Shown: positions 1-7,800 of the stretch, one piece after another
Numbering within the stretch: position 1 is the stretch's first letter
Layout of the letters: each line of letters starts with the position of its first letter
Source of the DNA: Clostridia bacterium
Lineage (GTDB): Bacteria > Bacillota > Clostridia > Oscillospirales > UBA644
Direction of reading: 5' to 3'
Assembly (NCBI GenBank): GCA_017424085.1
Contig: JAFPBP010000162.1
Coordinates: forward strand, 1 to 13,624
Length of the DNA stretch: 13,624 bases
Made by a program: the position numbers and the translations under genes
Notes under the pieces: generated by a model
The model's database searches: none
The model's input: the letters and a program-made list of their open reading frames with translations, nothing else
What the model was told of the DNA's origin: nothing

Positions 1-956
1 CCTTCGGTCTGGATATGGCGCTGGGTGTGGGCGGACTTCCCAAGGGAAGAATTACCGAAATCTACGGACCCGAAAGCTCGGGTAAAACCACCGTTGCCCT
101 GCACACTATCGCAGAATGTCAGAAGAAGGGCGGAACCGCCGCATTCATCGACGCCGAGCACGCTCTGGATCCCGTATACGCGGAAGAGCTGGGTGTTGAC
201 GTGGATTCGCTTCTGGTCTCCCAGCCCGATAACGGCGAGCAGGCTCTTGAGATCACCGAAACGCTGGTGCGCTCGGGCGCCGTTGACATTGTGGTCGTGG
301 ACTCGGTTGCAGCCCTCGTTCCCAAAGCCGAAATCGAAGGCGATATGGGCGACTCTCACGTGGGTCTCCATGCCAGACTCATGTCTCAGGCTCTTCGGAA
401 GCTGGCAGGCGTGATCTCCAAGACCAACTGCGTTTGTATTTTCATCAACCAGCTGCGTGACAAGGTAGGCGTCGTTTACGGTCCCAGCGAGGTTACCACC
501 GGCGGTCGTGCGCTGAAGTTCTACGCATCGGTCCGTCTTGACGTGCGCAAGGTGGAATTGATCAAAAACGGCAGCGAAGCCATCGGCTCCCGCACCCGTG
601 TCAAGGTGGTCAAGAACAAGGTATCTCCCCCGTTCCGTGAAACCGAATTCGATCTCATGTACGGCAAGGGCATTTCCCGTTCGGGCGAAATGCTGGACTG
701 CGCCGTGAAGCTGGATATCATTCAGAAATCCGGCGGCTGGTTCTCCTACGGCGGAGAACGTCTCGGCAACGGTCGCGACAACATCAAGCGCATGATCGAA
801 ACCGATGCCGCATTGGCGGAGCGCCTGGAAAAGGATCTGCACGCAAAGCTGAACAGCAAAACCGCCGCAGAAGTGACAAAATCCTCCCGCCAGCCAAAAA
901 CCGCCACCGAAACCTCCGCAAACATCAATATTTCCGCTGACGACTTTGAAGGTTAA
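1..956 (+). CDS. recA: RecA recombinase, 5' end outside the window
   Basis: RecA is the ATP-dependent strand-exchange protein that forms filaments on single-stranded DNA and drives homologous recombination and LexA cleavage in the SOS response. The first whole codon is at base 3. By comparison with E. coli RecA about 45 N-terminal residues are missing, so the ATG at base 15 is an internal methionine and not the start. Walker A (GPESSGKTT) is at bases 66-92, the Walker B strand (DIVVVDSVAAL) near 285-317, and the loop L2 region runs from INQLRDKVG to TTGGRALKFYASVRLD near 444-540. The C-terminal tail ends in an acidic DDFEG, as is usual. L2 reads GVVYGPSE where most RecA proteins have a GNPE motif. 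The stop is two bases before recX, the usual RecA modulator partner. Identity is essentially certain. Confidence 0.98.
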   Translation, partial: FGLDMALGVGGLPKGRITEIYGPESSGKTTVALHTIAECQKKGGTAAFIDAEHALDPVYAEELGVDVDSLLVSQPDNGEQALEITETLVRSGAVDIVVVDSVAALVPKAEIEGDMGDSHVGLHARLMSQALRKLAGVISKTNCVCIFINQLRDKVGVVYGPSEVTTGGRALKFYASVRLDVRKVELIKNGSEAIGSRTRVKVVKNKVSPPFRETEFDLMYGKGISRSGEMLDCAVKLDIIQKSGGWFSYGGERLGNGRDNIKRMIETDAALAERLEKDLHAKLNSKTAAEVTKSSRQPKTATETSANINISADDFEG

Positions 957-958
957 TC

Positions 959-1597
959 ATGATCCTTATAACCGAAATCCGTCCCTACAAGCGAACAAAG
1001 CTCTTTGAGGTCTTCTCCGAGGAGCAGATGGAATTTCTCGCCACCGAAAAATTTCTTCTCCAGCACGAGATCACCCGAGGAGAGACCTTTGACGACGAGG
1101 AATTCGAAACCATCCGAGCCAAGGCACATTTGTTGGACGGAATTCGAAAGGCAACCGACATTCTCAGTCGAAAGGATTATTCAAAAAAAGAGTTGGTCGA
1201 TAAGCTCGTACAAAAGAGCGTTCCCCGTGACGCCGCCGTTGCTGCCGTGGATTTCATGGCGAGCAAGGGATATCAGGACGACTACCGCTACGCCCGCAGG
1301 CTTGCGGAGGTGGCAGCGGGGTCCTACGGGAAACGACGGGCGGAGCAGATCCTGTATCAGCACGGAATTGACCGCGAGACCTCCGCAGAGGTGTTGGACG
1401 AGGTCTATTCCCGCGAGGATCGTGAAACCGAAAAAATCGACGAAATTTTACGCAAGCTTACCAAGGGAAGCGCATTAAACGATCCTGCCGCAAAGCAGAA
1501 GATCTACGCAAAGCTGGCGCGGCGCGGCTACGATTCCGCCGCCATCGCATCGGCGCTTTCCCGTTATGAACCCGACGGAAAGGACGAATTCCTTTGA
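959..1597 (+). CDS. recX: RecX, regulator of RecA
   Basis: RecX binds the RecA filament and limits its growth and activity. The 212-residue product has the helical repeat architecture of the family. Residues 54-85 hold a first repeat (AKAHLLDGIRKATDILSRKD followed by YSKKELVDKLVQK). The family signature of a GY-x-DD-x-x-YA type segment is at about 104-112 (GYQDDYRYA), followed by GKRRAEQILYQHGI at 124-137. The length lies between the short E. coli form (166) and the longer Bacillus form (264), which fits a Firmicutes RecX. The ATG start lies 2 bases after the recA stop with GAAGG six bases upstream, so recA and recX are very likely co-transcribed and perhaps translationally coupled. The last codons overlap the start of rimO. 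Confidence 0.93.
   Translation: MILITEIRPYKRTKLFEVFSEEQMEFLATEKFLLQHEITRGETFDDEEFETIRAKAHLLDGIRKATDILSRKDYSKKELVDKLVQKSVPRDAAVAAVDFMASKGYQDDYRYARRLAEVAAGSYGKRRAEQILYQHGIDRETSAEVLDEVYSREDRETEKIDEILRKLTKGSALNDPAAKQKIYAKLARRGYDSAAIASALSRYEPDGKDEFL
1579..1596 (+). promoter_or_regulatory. Ribosome binding site and TTG start of rimO
   Basis: AAAGGA at 1579-1584 lies nine bases before a TTG at 1594. The TTG overlaps the recX stop as TTGA. The next in-frame ATG, at 1606, would remove the first beta strand residues before the conserved GCAKN motif, so the TTG is the better start. The overlap suggests reinitiation-type coupling of rimO to recX. Confidence 0.7.
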
Positions 1598-2892
1598 AAA
1601 TAGGCATGATCGCACTGGGATGTGCGAAGAACCGCATTGATGCGGAAATGATGCTCAAGCAGCTGGAAGACAACGGATTTGAGATCTGCAACGATCTTGC
1701 GGAATGCGAGGGAGTGATCGTGCACACCTGCACCTTCATCGACCCCGCAAAAAGCGAATCCATTGAAGCAATTCTGGACGCTGCGGCGTACAAGGAGCAC
1801 GGAAAGCTGAAGCGACTCGTAGTCACGGGCTGCCTTGCGGAACGGTATCGGCACGAGGTGCTGACCCAGATGCCCGAGGTGGACGCCTGTCTCGGATCGA
1901 GAAGCTTTGATAAGGTTGTGGATGCCCTTCGCGCAGACACAGTCTTTGAGGAATACAAGCCTCTTTCCTGCTGTCCGCCCGAATACGGACGCATCCTTAC
2001 CACAGGATCCAAATCGGTGTACCTTCGCATTGCGGAGGGATGCTCCAACCATTGCTCCTATTGCGTGATCCCGTCGGTGCGAGGGGAATTCATTCCCAGA
2101 AGCTACGACTCGGTCATGGACGAAGCGCGTCTTCTTGCAAAGAACGGAGCGGTTGAGATCAACCTCATCGCCCAGGACACCACCCGTCATCCCGATCTTT
2201 GCCGTTTCATTCGCGACATTGCCGCCATTGAGTCGGTCCACTGGGTAAGAATTCTTTATTGCCGTCCCGAGGAGATCTCTGACGAGCTGCTGCAGACCAT
2301 GGCGGAAACCCAAAAGTGCGTGCCCTACATCGACGTTCCCCTGCAGCATGCATCGGGTCGCATTCTGAAGAAGATGAACCGCTCGGGAGACGATAAATCC
2401 CTGACAGACCTGATTGCAAAGATCCGAAGAGTTCTTCCCAAATGCAGCGTTCGAACCACGTTTATTACGGGATTCCCCACCGAAAGCGAGGAGGATTTCG
2501 AGATCCTTTGCAACTTCGTGAAGGAGAACCGATTCGCAAACCTTGGCGTCTTTCCCTATTCCCGTGAAGAAGGAACGCCCGCAGGTCGGATGCGGGGGCA
2601 AATCCCCGAAGACCTGAAGCAACGCAGAGCGGATCTGATCATGGAGATCCAGCACGATCTGCTTCCCGAAACAAACGAGCCGTTGATCGGGACGACGGTC
2701 GAGGTCCTGTGCGAGGGAGCGGGAGATGACGGTTCCTATCTGGGAAGAGCCTATTTCCAAGCCCCCGAGGTGGACGGAAAGATCATCTTCACCTGCGACC
2801 GCCCCGTGTGCGAGGGCGAGTTTGTTCCCGTCACCATTGAAAGCTACCGCGAATATGATTTTTACGGAACGGCATCGTTCCCGCAGGAGTGA
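1594..2892 (+). CDS. rimO: Ribosomal protein S12 methylthiotransferase RimO
   Basis: RimO is a radical SAM enzyme with two 4Fe-4S clusters that adds a methylthio group to the conserved aspartate of ribosomal protein S12. The N-terminal UPF0004 domain carries three cluster cysteines, C10 in ALGCAKNRIDAE, C46 in HTCTF and C80 in TGCLAERY. The radical SAM triad C150-x3-C154-x2-C157 is in EGCSNHCSYC. A YIDVPLQHASGRILKKMNR segment and a C-terminal TRAM-like region (about 365-430) complete the family layout. GCAKN rather than GCQMN near the N-terminus favours RimO over the tRNA enzyme MiaB. At 432 residues it is close to the 441 of E. coli. It overlaps recX by 4 bases and is followed closely by pgsA. 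A rimO-pgsA pair near recA is common in Firmicutes. Confidence 0.95.
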   Translation: MKIGMIALGCAKNRIDAEMMLKQLEDNGFEICNDLAECEGVIVHTCTFIDPAKSESIEAILDAAAYKEHGKLKRLVVTGCLAERYRHEVLTQMPEVDACLGSRSFDKVVDALRADTVFEEYKPLSCCPPEYGRILTTGSKSVYLRIAEGCSNHCSYCVIPSVRGEFIPRSYDSVMDEARLLAKNGAVEINLIAQDTTRHPDLCRFIRDIAAIESVHWVRILYCRPEEISDELLQTMAETQKCVPYIDVPLQHASGRILKKMNRSGDDKSLTDLIAKIRRVLPKCSVRTTFITGFPTESEEDFEILCNFVKENRFANLGVFPYSREEGTPAGRMRGQIPEDLKQRRADLIMEIQHDLLPETNEPLIGTTVEVLCEGAGDDGSYLGRAYFQAPEVDGKIIFTCDRPVCEGEFVPVTIESYREYDFYGTASFPQE

Positions 2893-2900
2893 AGCTTATG
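2885..2900 (+). promoter_or_regulatory. Ribosome binding site that fixes the pgsA start
   Basis: AGGAG at 2885-2889 is eight bases before the ATG at 2898. An in-frame GTG at 2889 overlaps the rimO stop (GTGA) but sits on the Shine-Dalgarno sequence itself and would add MKL before MQKKDIPNAICW. The ATG gives an N-terminus typical of the family, so it is preferred. Confidence 0.75.
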
Positions 2901-3488
2901 CAAAAAAAAGATATCCCTAACGCCATATGTTGGTTTCGCATCGCACTGATCCCCATCGTATTGATCTTTCTGATTCCCACCCCCCTCACCGCGGGAGTGG
3001 CGCGCTGGGCGACGGTTCTGATCTCGGGGCTCCTTTATGCGATCGCCATCTTTTCCGACATGGTAGACGGAAAGATCGCCCGTAAGTACAACTACATTTC
3101 CGATCTGGGTAAATTTCTTGATCCCATTGCGGATAAAATGCTGGTGCTCAGCGTTTGCGTTGCCTTCGTGGGGCTGAACGCCTTCGGTTGGCTCTTGACC
3201 TTCTCGGTCATCGCGATTCTGTTACGTGAGCTGATGGTTACGGGACTTCGCCTCTCTGCCGCTTCGGGCGGCGCCGTGATTGCGGCAAACTGGTGGGGCA
3301 AGATCAAAACCATCCTGCAGGGAATCACCATCGGAGTTACTTATTTTCTGCTTCTGTTGGGGCAGATCTTCCCCGTAGTTACCCCCTTTTATTGGATCGC
3401 CGAGGTTCTGTTCCTTCTGACTGCAATCTTCACCTGGATTTCCGCCGTTCCTTACATCAAGGCCTGCGCGCCATATCTGAAAGGCTGA
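2898..3488 (+). CDS. pgsA: CDP-diacylglycerol-glycerol-3-phosphate 3-phosphatidyltransferase
   Basis: PgsA is an integral membrane enzyme that transfers the phosphatidyl group of CDP-diacylglycerol to glycerol 3-phosphate, the committed step to phosphatidylglycerol and cardiolipin. With the ATG at 2898 the product is 196 residues, matching the usual length. The complete CDP-alcohol phosphotransferase signature D-x2-DG-x2-AR-x8-G-x3-D-x3-D is present: D54, D57, G58, A61, R62, G71, D75 and D79. Several hydrophobic segments surround it (about 10-30, 33-52, 83-107, 135-157 and 160-185), consistent with a polytopic protein. The leading IPNAICWFRI stretch matches the family N-terminus. The gene begins 5 bases after rimO and ends 10 bases before cysE. 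Other CDP-alcohol transferases such as PssA share the signature, but the context and N-terminus favour PgsA. Confidence 0.92.
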   Translation: MQKKDIPNAICWFRIALIPIVLIFLIPTPLTAGVARWATVLISGLLYAIAIFSDMVDGKIARKYNYISDLGKFLDPIADKMLVLSVCVAFVGLNAFGWLLTFSVIAILLRELMVTGLRLSAASGGAVIAANWWGKIKTILQGITIGVTYFLLLLGQIFPVVTPFYWIAEVLFLLTAIFTWISAVPYIKACAPYLKG

Positions 3489-3498
3489 CGAATTCTGT

Positions 3499-4164
3499 AT
3501 GTTCAAAAAATTGCGCTACGACATTCAAGCCATTCGAGAACGAGATCCCGCCGCAAAATCCAACGCAGAAGTCTTTTTCTGTTACCCGGGCTTGCACGTT
3601 CTGATCTACCATCGAATCGCAAAATTCTTTTACAGACACAATCATAAGCTGCTCGCCCGCATGATCTCTCAGCACGCCCGTCGCCGCACGGGTATCGAGA
3701 TCCACCCCGGAGCCACCATCGGTAAGGGGTTGTTCATCGACCACGGCATGGGTGTCGTCATCGGCGAAACCGCCGAGATCGGTGATAACTGTACCATCTA
3801 CCATGGCGTCACGCTGGGCGGCACAGGCAAGGAAACGGGAAAACGGCACCCGACCATCGGAAACAACGTTTTCATCGGTGCTCACTCTCAGCTTCTGGGC
3901 TCCTTCACCGTAGGCGACAACGTAAAGATCGCCGCTGGCTCCGTAGTTCTGGAAGACATTCCCGCAAACTGTACCGCCGTGGGCTCCCCTGCCCGCATCG
4001 TCAAGAGGGACGGTGTCCGCATCGACAATTTCGACAACGTTCACATTCCCGACCCCGTATCTCAGGAATTCTGCAGAATGCGCGTCCGCATCGACCGCCT
4101 GCAGCAGCAGCTTGAAGAATCCCGCGACGGTCAACCGTCTGCGGATCACAATAATGAGAATTAA
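3499..4164 (+). CDS. cysE: Serine O-acetyltransferase
   Basis: This cytoplasmic enzyme acetylates L-serine with acetyl-CoA to give O-acetylserine, the precursor that cysteine synthase converts to cysteine. The 221-residue protein is the short Firmicutes form (Bacillus CysE is about 217). After an N-terminal helical region (1-60, with AIRERDPAAKSNAEVFFCYPG) comes a left-handed beta-helix of hexapeptide repeats (about 65-165). Likely catalytic residues are H82 in FIDHGMGVVIGETA and H117 in GKRHPTIG, equivalent to E. coli H158 and H193. The acidic partner is E67 in GIEIHPGA, where E. coli has Asp143, and Glu is normal in this group. The C-terminal tail (170-221) is charged. The Shine-Dalgarno match is poor, but MFKKLRYDIQAI is the expected N-terminus. 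Placement directly before cysS groups cysteine synthesis with cysteine use. Confidence 0.95.
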   Translation: MFKKLRYDIQAIRERDPAAKSNAEVFFCYPGLHVLIYHRIAKFFYRHNHKLLARMISQHARRRTGIEIHPGATIGKGLFIDHGMGVVIGETAEIGDNCTIYHGVTLGGTGKETGKRHPTIGNNVFIGAHSQLLGSFTVGDNVKIAAGSVVLEDIPANCTAVGSPARIVKRDGVRIDNFDNVHIPDPVSQEFCRMRVRIDRLQQQLEESRDGQPSADHNNEN

Positions 4165-4185
4165 CGCAACAGGAGACGTTTCAAT

Positions 4186-5586
4186 ATGCTGAAGTTATAC
4201 AACTCTCTCACCAACCGTATCGAGCCCTTCGAGGCAAAGGACAACAAGGTTCGCGTATACGCCTGCGGCCCCACCGTCTACAACTTTTTCCACGTGGGCA
4301 ACGGTCGCTCCTTCATGATGTTTGACACTCTGCGCAGATATCTGGAATTCAAGGGCTACGACGTGACCTACGTACAGAACTTCACCGACGTGGATGACAA
4401 GATCATCCGCAGAGCGGAAGAAGAAGGCATCTCCACCACCGAGGTTGCCGAAAAATACATCAACGAATATTTCACCGACGCCGACGGACTGAACATCAAA
4501 CGCGCTTCGGTGCATCCCCGCGCCACGGAGAATATCGGCGGAATCATCGATCTCGTCTCCGCGCTCATCGAAAAGGGGCATGCTTACGAAAGCAACGGCG
4601 ACGTTTATTTCCGCGTCAGAAGCTTTCCCGAATACGGCAACGGACTTCTGAAGCAGTCCATCGAGGATCTGGCTTCGGGAGCCCGCATTGACGTAAGTGA
4701 GATCAAGGAGGATCCCCTGGACTTTGCCCTCTGGAAGGCATCCAAGCCCGGAGAGCCTCATTGGACCTCTCCCTGGGGTGAGGGGCGTCCCGGCTGGCAC
4801 ATTGAATGCAGTGCCATGGCAAAGCGCTATCTGGGAGACACCATCGACATTCATTGCGGAGGACACGATCTGAAGTTCCCCCACCACGAAAACGAAATTG
4901 CTCAGTCCGAATGCGCCAACGGCTGCAAGTTTGCCCGCCATTGGTTCCATATCGGATTCGTGAACGTGAATAACGAAAAAATGAGCAAATCCAAGAACAA
5001 CTTCTTCACCGTCCGCGACCTTTCCAAGGTTTACGGTTATCTGCCCCTGCGTTACTTTGCCGTATCCGCCCATTACCGCAGCCCCATCAACTACGAGCCC
5101 GGCATCATCGAGCAGGCAAAGGCATCGCTGGAACGCATCAACAACTGCCTTGCAAATCTGAAATTCCTTGCGAAAAACGCCGCAGACACCGAGCTGAACG
5201 CGGAACAGACCGAATATCTGAACTCCTTTATTTCCTATCGGAATCGCTTCGAGGAGGCAATGGACGACGATCTGAACACCGCAAACGCTCTGACTGCCAT
5301 CTTTGACATGATCAAGCAGGTCAACGTTACTCTGACCGACAATCAGCCTAAGGCGCTGTACGAAGGTCTGATCGCCAAGATCGAAGAGTTGGTTGACACG
5401 CTGGGTCTTCTTCCCAAGGAAGAGGAAAGCGATGACGATGCAGCCATTGACGCCCTCATCGAGGAGCGTACCGCCGCCCGCAAGGCGAAGGATTGGGCAA
5501 AGGCAGACGCCATTCGCGATCAGCTGACCGCCATGGGCATTATCCTTGAGGACACTCCCTCGGGCATTCGCTGGAAGAGAAAATAA
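4186..5586 (+). CDS. cysS: Cysteinyl-tRNA synthetase
   Basis: CysRS is a class I aminoacyl-tRNA synthetase that attaches cysteine to tRNA-Cys. The 466 residues equal the usual bacterial length. The HIGH-type signature is HVGN at 36-39 inside CGPTVYNFFHVGNGR, and KMSKS is at 265-269. The four zinc ligands that select cysteine are visible as C27, C208 (HIECSAM), H233 and E237 (HHENE), in the same order as in E. coli. The C-terminal helical anticodon domain and the terminal DTPSGIRWKRK stretch are also typical. AGGAG is ten bases before the ATG. After codon 4 the gene has no TTA, CTA or TCA codons, a bias that leaves a 471-codon open frame on the opposite strand. That frame is a shadow and not a gene. 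The gap to cysE is 21 bases, so co-transcription is likely. Confidence 0.97.
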   Translation: MLKLYNSLTNRIEPFEAKDNKVRVYACGPTVYNFFHVGNGRSFMMFDTLRRYLEFKGYDVTYVQNFTDVDDKIIRRAEEEGISTTEVAEKYINEYFTDADGLNIKRASVHPRATENIGGIIDLVSALIEKGHAYESNGDVYFRVRSFPEYGNGLLKQSIEDLASGARIDVSEIKEDPLDFALWKASKPGEPHWTSPWGEGRPGWHIECSAMAKRYLGDTIDIHCGGHDLKFPHHENEIAQSECANGCKFARHWFHIGFVNVNNEKMSKSKNNFFTVRDLSKVYGYLPLRYFAVSAHYRSPINYEPGIIEQAKASLERINNCLANLKFLAKNAADTELNAEQTEYLNSFISYRNRFEEAMDDDLNTANALTAIFDMIKQVNVTLTDNQPKALYEGLIAKIEELVDTLGLLPKEEESDDDAAIDALIEERTAARKAKDWAKADAIRDQLTAMGIILEDTPSGIRWKRK

Positions 5587-5613
5587 AATCAAAACAAATA
5601 CGGAAATCACCCT

Positions 5614-7641
5614 ATGATCGATGTTCTTAACAGCCCCGTATCCATCTTACGGGGCATCGGACAAAAACGAGCCGAGCTGTTGAAAAAATTGAATATCGTC
5701 ACCTGCGCGGATTTGATTCGCTATTTTCCGCGCGGATATTTGGACATGTCACAGATCACGCCCATCGATCAGTTGAAGAACGGGCAAACCGCCACGGTAG
5801 TGGCAAAGGTCTGTACGGACATCTCCAAGCGGGTGGGGAAGCGGGCTACACGCTTCCTCTTTTCCGTTTCCGACCCAAAAGGCAATCAGATCTTCGTAAT
5901 TCTCTACAATCAAGCCTATCTGGCACAGCATCTTCACCCGGGGCTTACCGTGCTCCTTCACGGCACCTTTACGGTGGAAGGAATTGTCCGCCGCATCGAA
6001 TCCCCTAAAATCAAACTGGATCCCCAACCCGAGATCCAGCCCATCTACCCCTTGACCGAGGGAGTGACCCAGGCATCCTTGGCAAAAAACATTGCCGTCG
6101 CATTGGACGCCTGCCAAAATCAGCTGAAGGAAATGCTTTTGCCCGAGATTCGGACCGAATGCGATCTTCCCGAAATTCGGGAAGCATACCGCTCGGTGCA
6201 TTTTCCCAAAACCGCAGCAGAAGCGGAACGGGCAAAAAACCGTTTCATCTTCGAAGAATTGTTTTTGTTTACCGTCGGTATTCGGATCCTGAAATTGCGC
6301 GTTCAAAAGTTAAACGCCCCCAAGCTGGAGCCGCGTGACATGACGCCGTTACTCAACCGTCTCCCCTACGCGCTGACCAATGCACAGAAGCGAGTGATCC
6401 GAGAATGCTTCGACGGCATTCGCAAGCCGACTCCCATGTCCCGCCTGATCCAAGGCGACGTGGGAAGCGGAAAAACGGTGATCGCAGCGGCGGTCGCCTA
6501 CCTTGCGGCGAAGAACGGATTACAGACGGCGCTTATGGTTCCGACGGAAATTCTGGCAATCCAGCATTACGAATCCCTTTCGAGTCTGCTTGGTCCCTGC
6601 GGGGTCAAGGTTGAACTGCTGACGGGCTCCATGCGTGCGGCGGAAAAGAGAGATCTTCAGCTGCGAATCGAGGCAGGAGCCACCGATTTGGTGATCGGGA
6701 CCCACGCATTGATCCAGAAAAGCGTAAAATTCAGAAATCTTGCTATCGCAATCGCCGACGAGCAACACCGCTTCGGAGTGCAGCAACGGGCGGCAATGCA
6801 GGAAAAGGGGATCAATCCCCATATGATCTTTTTGTCCGCCACCCCAATTCCCCGTTCCCTCGCCCTGGTTCTTTACGGAGATCTGGATATTTCCATTCTG
6901 GACGAGCTTCCGCCGGGACGCATTCCCGTGGCAACCCGCAGAATCAACTCCGAAACGTCGCCCCGCATGTACCAATATCTGCGGGATCGGATCGAGAAGG
7001 GAGATCAGGCGTATATTGTCTGTCCTTCGGTGGAGGGAAGCGACGAAATGAAGAGCGCCGTTGATTTTTGCAACGAGCTTCAGCAGACCGTATTCCGAGG
7101 GATTTCGATCGCTTGCCTGCACGGTCGGATGAGAGCAGAAGAAAAAGAAGCGATTCTTTCCGATTTTATGAAGAACAAGATCTCTGTTCTGGTATCGACC
7201 ACCGTCATCGAGGTGGGGGTCAACGTACCGAACGCAACGACCATGGTCATTGAGAATGCAGAGCGGTTCGGATTGTCCCAGCTTCATCAGCTGAGAGGAC
7301 GGGTTGGACGCGGAACGAGAGCTTCCTATTGTTTTGCAGTGTCCGATGATCAGAGCGAGGAGGCAACGGCACGTCTCTCTGCCTTCTGCGCCACCAACGA
7401 CGGCTTTGAGATCAGCCGTAAGGATCTGGAGCTTCGGGGGCCCGGGGACTTCTTGGGGAACCGTCAGCACGGCTTGCCCCCCTTCAAGATCGCAGACCTG
7501 ACCAGAGATATGAAGATCCTGGAGCGCGTCTCTCGGGTCGCAGATCAACTCTTTGAGGACCCCTCCTGGTTCATTCTACCCGAGAACCGCGCACTGTTCA
7601 TTTCCGCCTCGGAGATGCTGCGTTCCGCCATGCTGCAATAA
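5614..7641 (+). CDS. recG: ATP-dependent DNA helicase RecG
   Basis: RecG is a double-stranded DNA translocase that remodels stalled replication forks and branch-migrates Holliday junctions. The 675-residue product has the family layout. An N-terminal wedge region begins with SPVSILRGIGQKRAELLKKL, an HhH-like segment, and is followed by an OB fold (about 55-135). The superfamily 2 helicase core carries Walker A GDVGSGKT at 281-288, the DEQH box at 382-385 (IADEQHRFGVQQRA), motif III in LSATPIPRSLAL, and motif VI QLRGRVGRG at 559-567. The C-terminal RGPGDFLGNRQHG, at about 608-620, is a RecG hallmark. The ATG lies 27 bases after cysS with only a weak GGA upstream, yet the N-terminus fits the family. 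No clear terminator follows the stop before the heat-shock promoter. PriA and UvrB-type helicases are excluded by these motifs. Confidence 0.97.
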   Translation: MIDVLNSPVSILRGIGQKRAELLKKLNIVTCADLIRYFPRGYLDMSQITPIDQLKNGQTATVVAKVCTDISKRVGKRATRFLFSVSDPKGNQIFVILYNQAYLAQHLHPGLTVLLHGTFTVEGIVRRIESPKIKLDPQPEIQPIYPLTEGVTQASLAKNIAVALDACQNQLKEMLLPEIRTECDLPEIREAYRSVHFPKTAAEAERAKNRFIFEELFLFTVGIRILKLRVQKLNAPKLEPRDMTPLLNRLPYALTNAQKRVIRECFDGIRKPTPMSRLIQGDVGSGKTVIAAAVAYLAAKNGLQTALMVPTEILAIQHYESLSSLLGPCGVKVELLTGSMRAAEKRDLQLRIEAGATDLVIGTHALIQKSVKFRNLAIAIADEQHRFGVQQRAAMQEKGINPHMIFLSATPIPRSLALVLYGDLDISILDELPPGRIPVATRRINSETSPRMYQYLRDRIEKGDQAYIVCPSVEGSDEMKSAVDFCNELQQTVFRGISIACLHGRMRAEEKEAILSDFMKNKISVLVSTTVIEVGVNVPNATTMVIENAERFGLSQLHQLRGRVGRGTRASYCFAVSDDQSEEATARLSAFCATNDGFEISRKDLELRGPGDFLGNRQHGLPPFKIADLTRDMKILERVSRVADQLFEDPSWFILPENRALFISASEMLRSAMLQ

Positions 7642-7688
7642 TCCTGTGATTAAATTATGACATTTCCGAGGAAAAGTGATAGAATCCC

Positions 7689-7717
7689 TTGACAAACCGA
7701 AAAAAAAGCGGTACAAT
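7689..7717 (+). promoter_or_regulatory. Sigma-A type promoter of the hrcA operon
   Basis: A -35 box TTGACA at 7689-7694 and a -10 box TACAAT at 7712-7717 are separated by exactly 17 bases. Transcription should start near 7723-7725, just ahead of the CIRCE operator. The promoter drives hrcA-grpE-dnaK-dnaJ, and I see no other strong promoter inside the operon. Based on sequence match only. Confidence 0.88.
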
Positions 7718-7727
7718 AAGGTCAGAG

Positions 7728-7754
7728 TTAGCACTCAAACGCAACGAGTGCTAA
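7728..7754 (+). promoter_or_regulatory. CIRCE operator, HrcA binding site
   Basis: TTAGCACTC at 7728-7736 and GAGTGCTAA at 7746-7754 form a perfect 9-bp inverted repeat with the canonical 9-base spacer. This is the full consensus of the CIRCE element. It begins a few bases after the predicted transcription start, so bound HrcA would block initiation or early elongation, and the repeat also lies in the 5' untranslated RNA. It predicts heat-induced expression of the whole operon when GroE-supported HrcA becomes inactive. Confidence 0.97.
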
Positions 7755-7784
7755 ACCCCTGCTAACACGTACCGAATTCGGGAA

Positions 7785-7800
7785 GGGAGGAATTTCATTG
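7785..7800 (+). promoter_or_regulatory. Ribosome binding site and TTG start of hrcA
   Basis: GGGAGG at 7785-7790 is seven bases before the TTG at 7798, an ideal spacing. The product then begins MNLDRRKQLILSAIV, which matches the HrcA N-terminus. No in-frame ATG lies nearby that would keep the DNA-binding domain whole, so the TTG start is well supported. Confidence 0.85.

Noticed and set aside
1564..2760. A 398-codon minus-strand open frame opposite rimO, and similar long ones opposite dnaJ (11383-12522) and recG (6520-7548)
   Set aside because: All lie wholly or mostly inside strongly supported genes and look like translation shadows with odd composition.
4165..4185. T-box or other cysteine-responsive leader before cysS or cysE
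   Set aside because: The gaps are 21 and 10 bases, far too short for a T-box leader, and the flanking sequence is coding.
4195..5610. A 471-codon open frame on the minus strand opposite cysS
   Set aside because: Its codons are in exact register with the cysS codons, so its stops would correspond to sense TTA, CTA or TCA. cysS simply avoids these after codon 4. The predicted protein has no recognisable domain.
7642..7688. A terminator after recG
   Set aside because: Only a 5-bp TTTCC/GGAAA match with a 2-base loop and no T-run is present, so recG readthrough into the heat-shock promoter region cannot be excluded.
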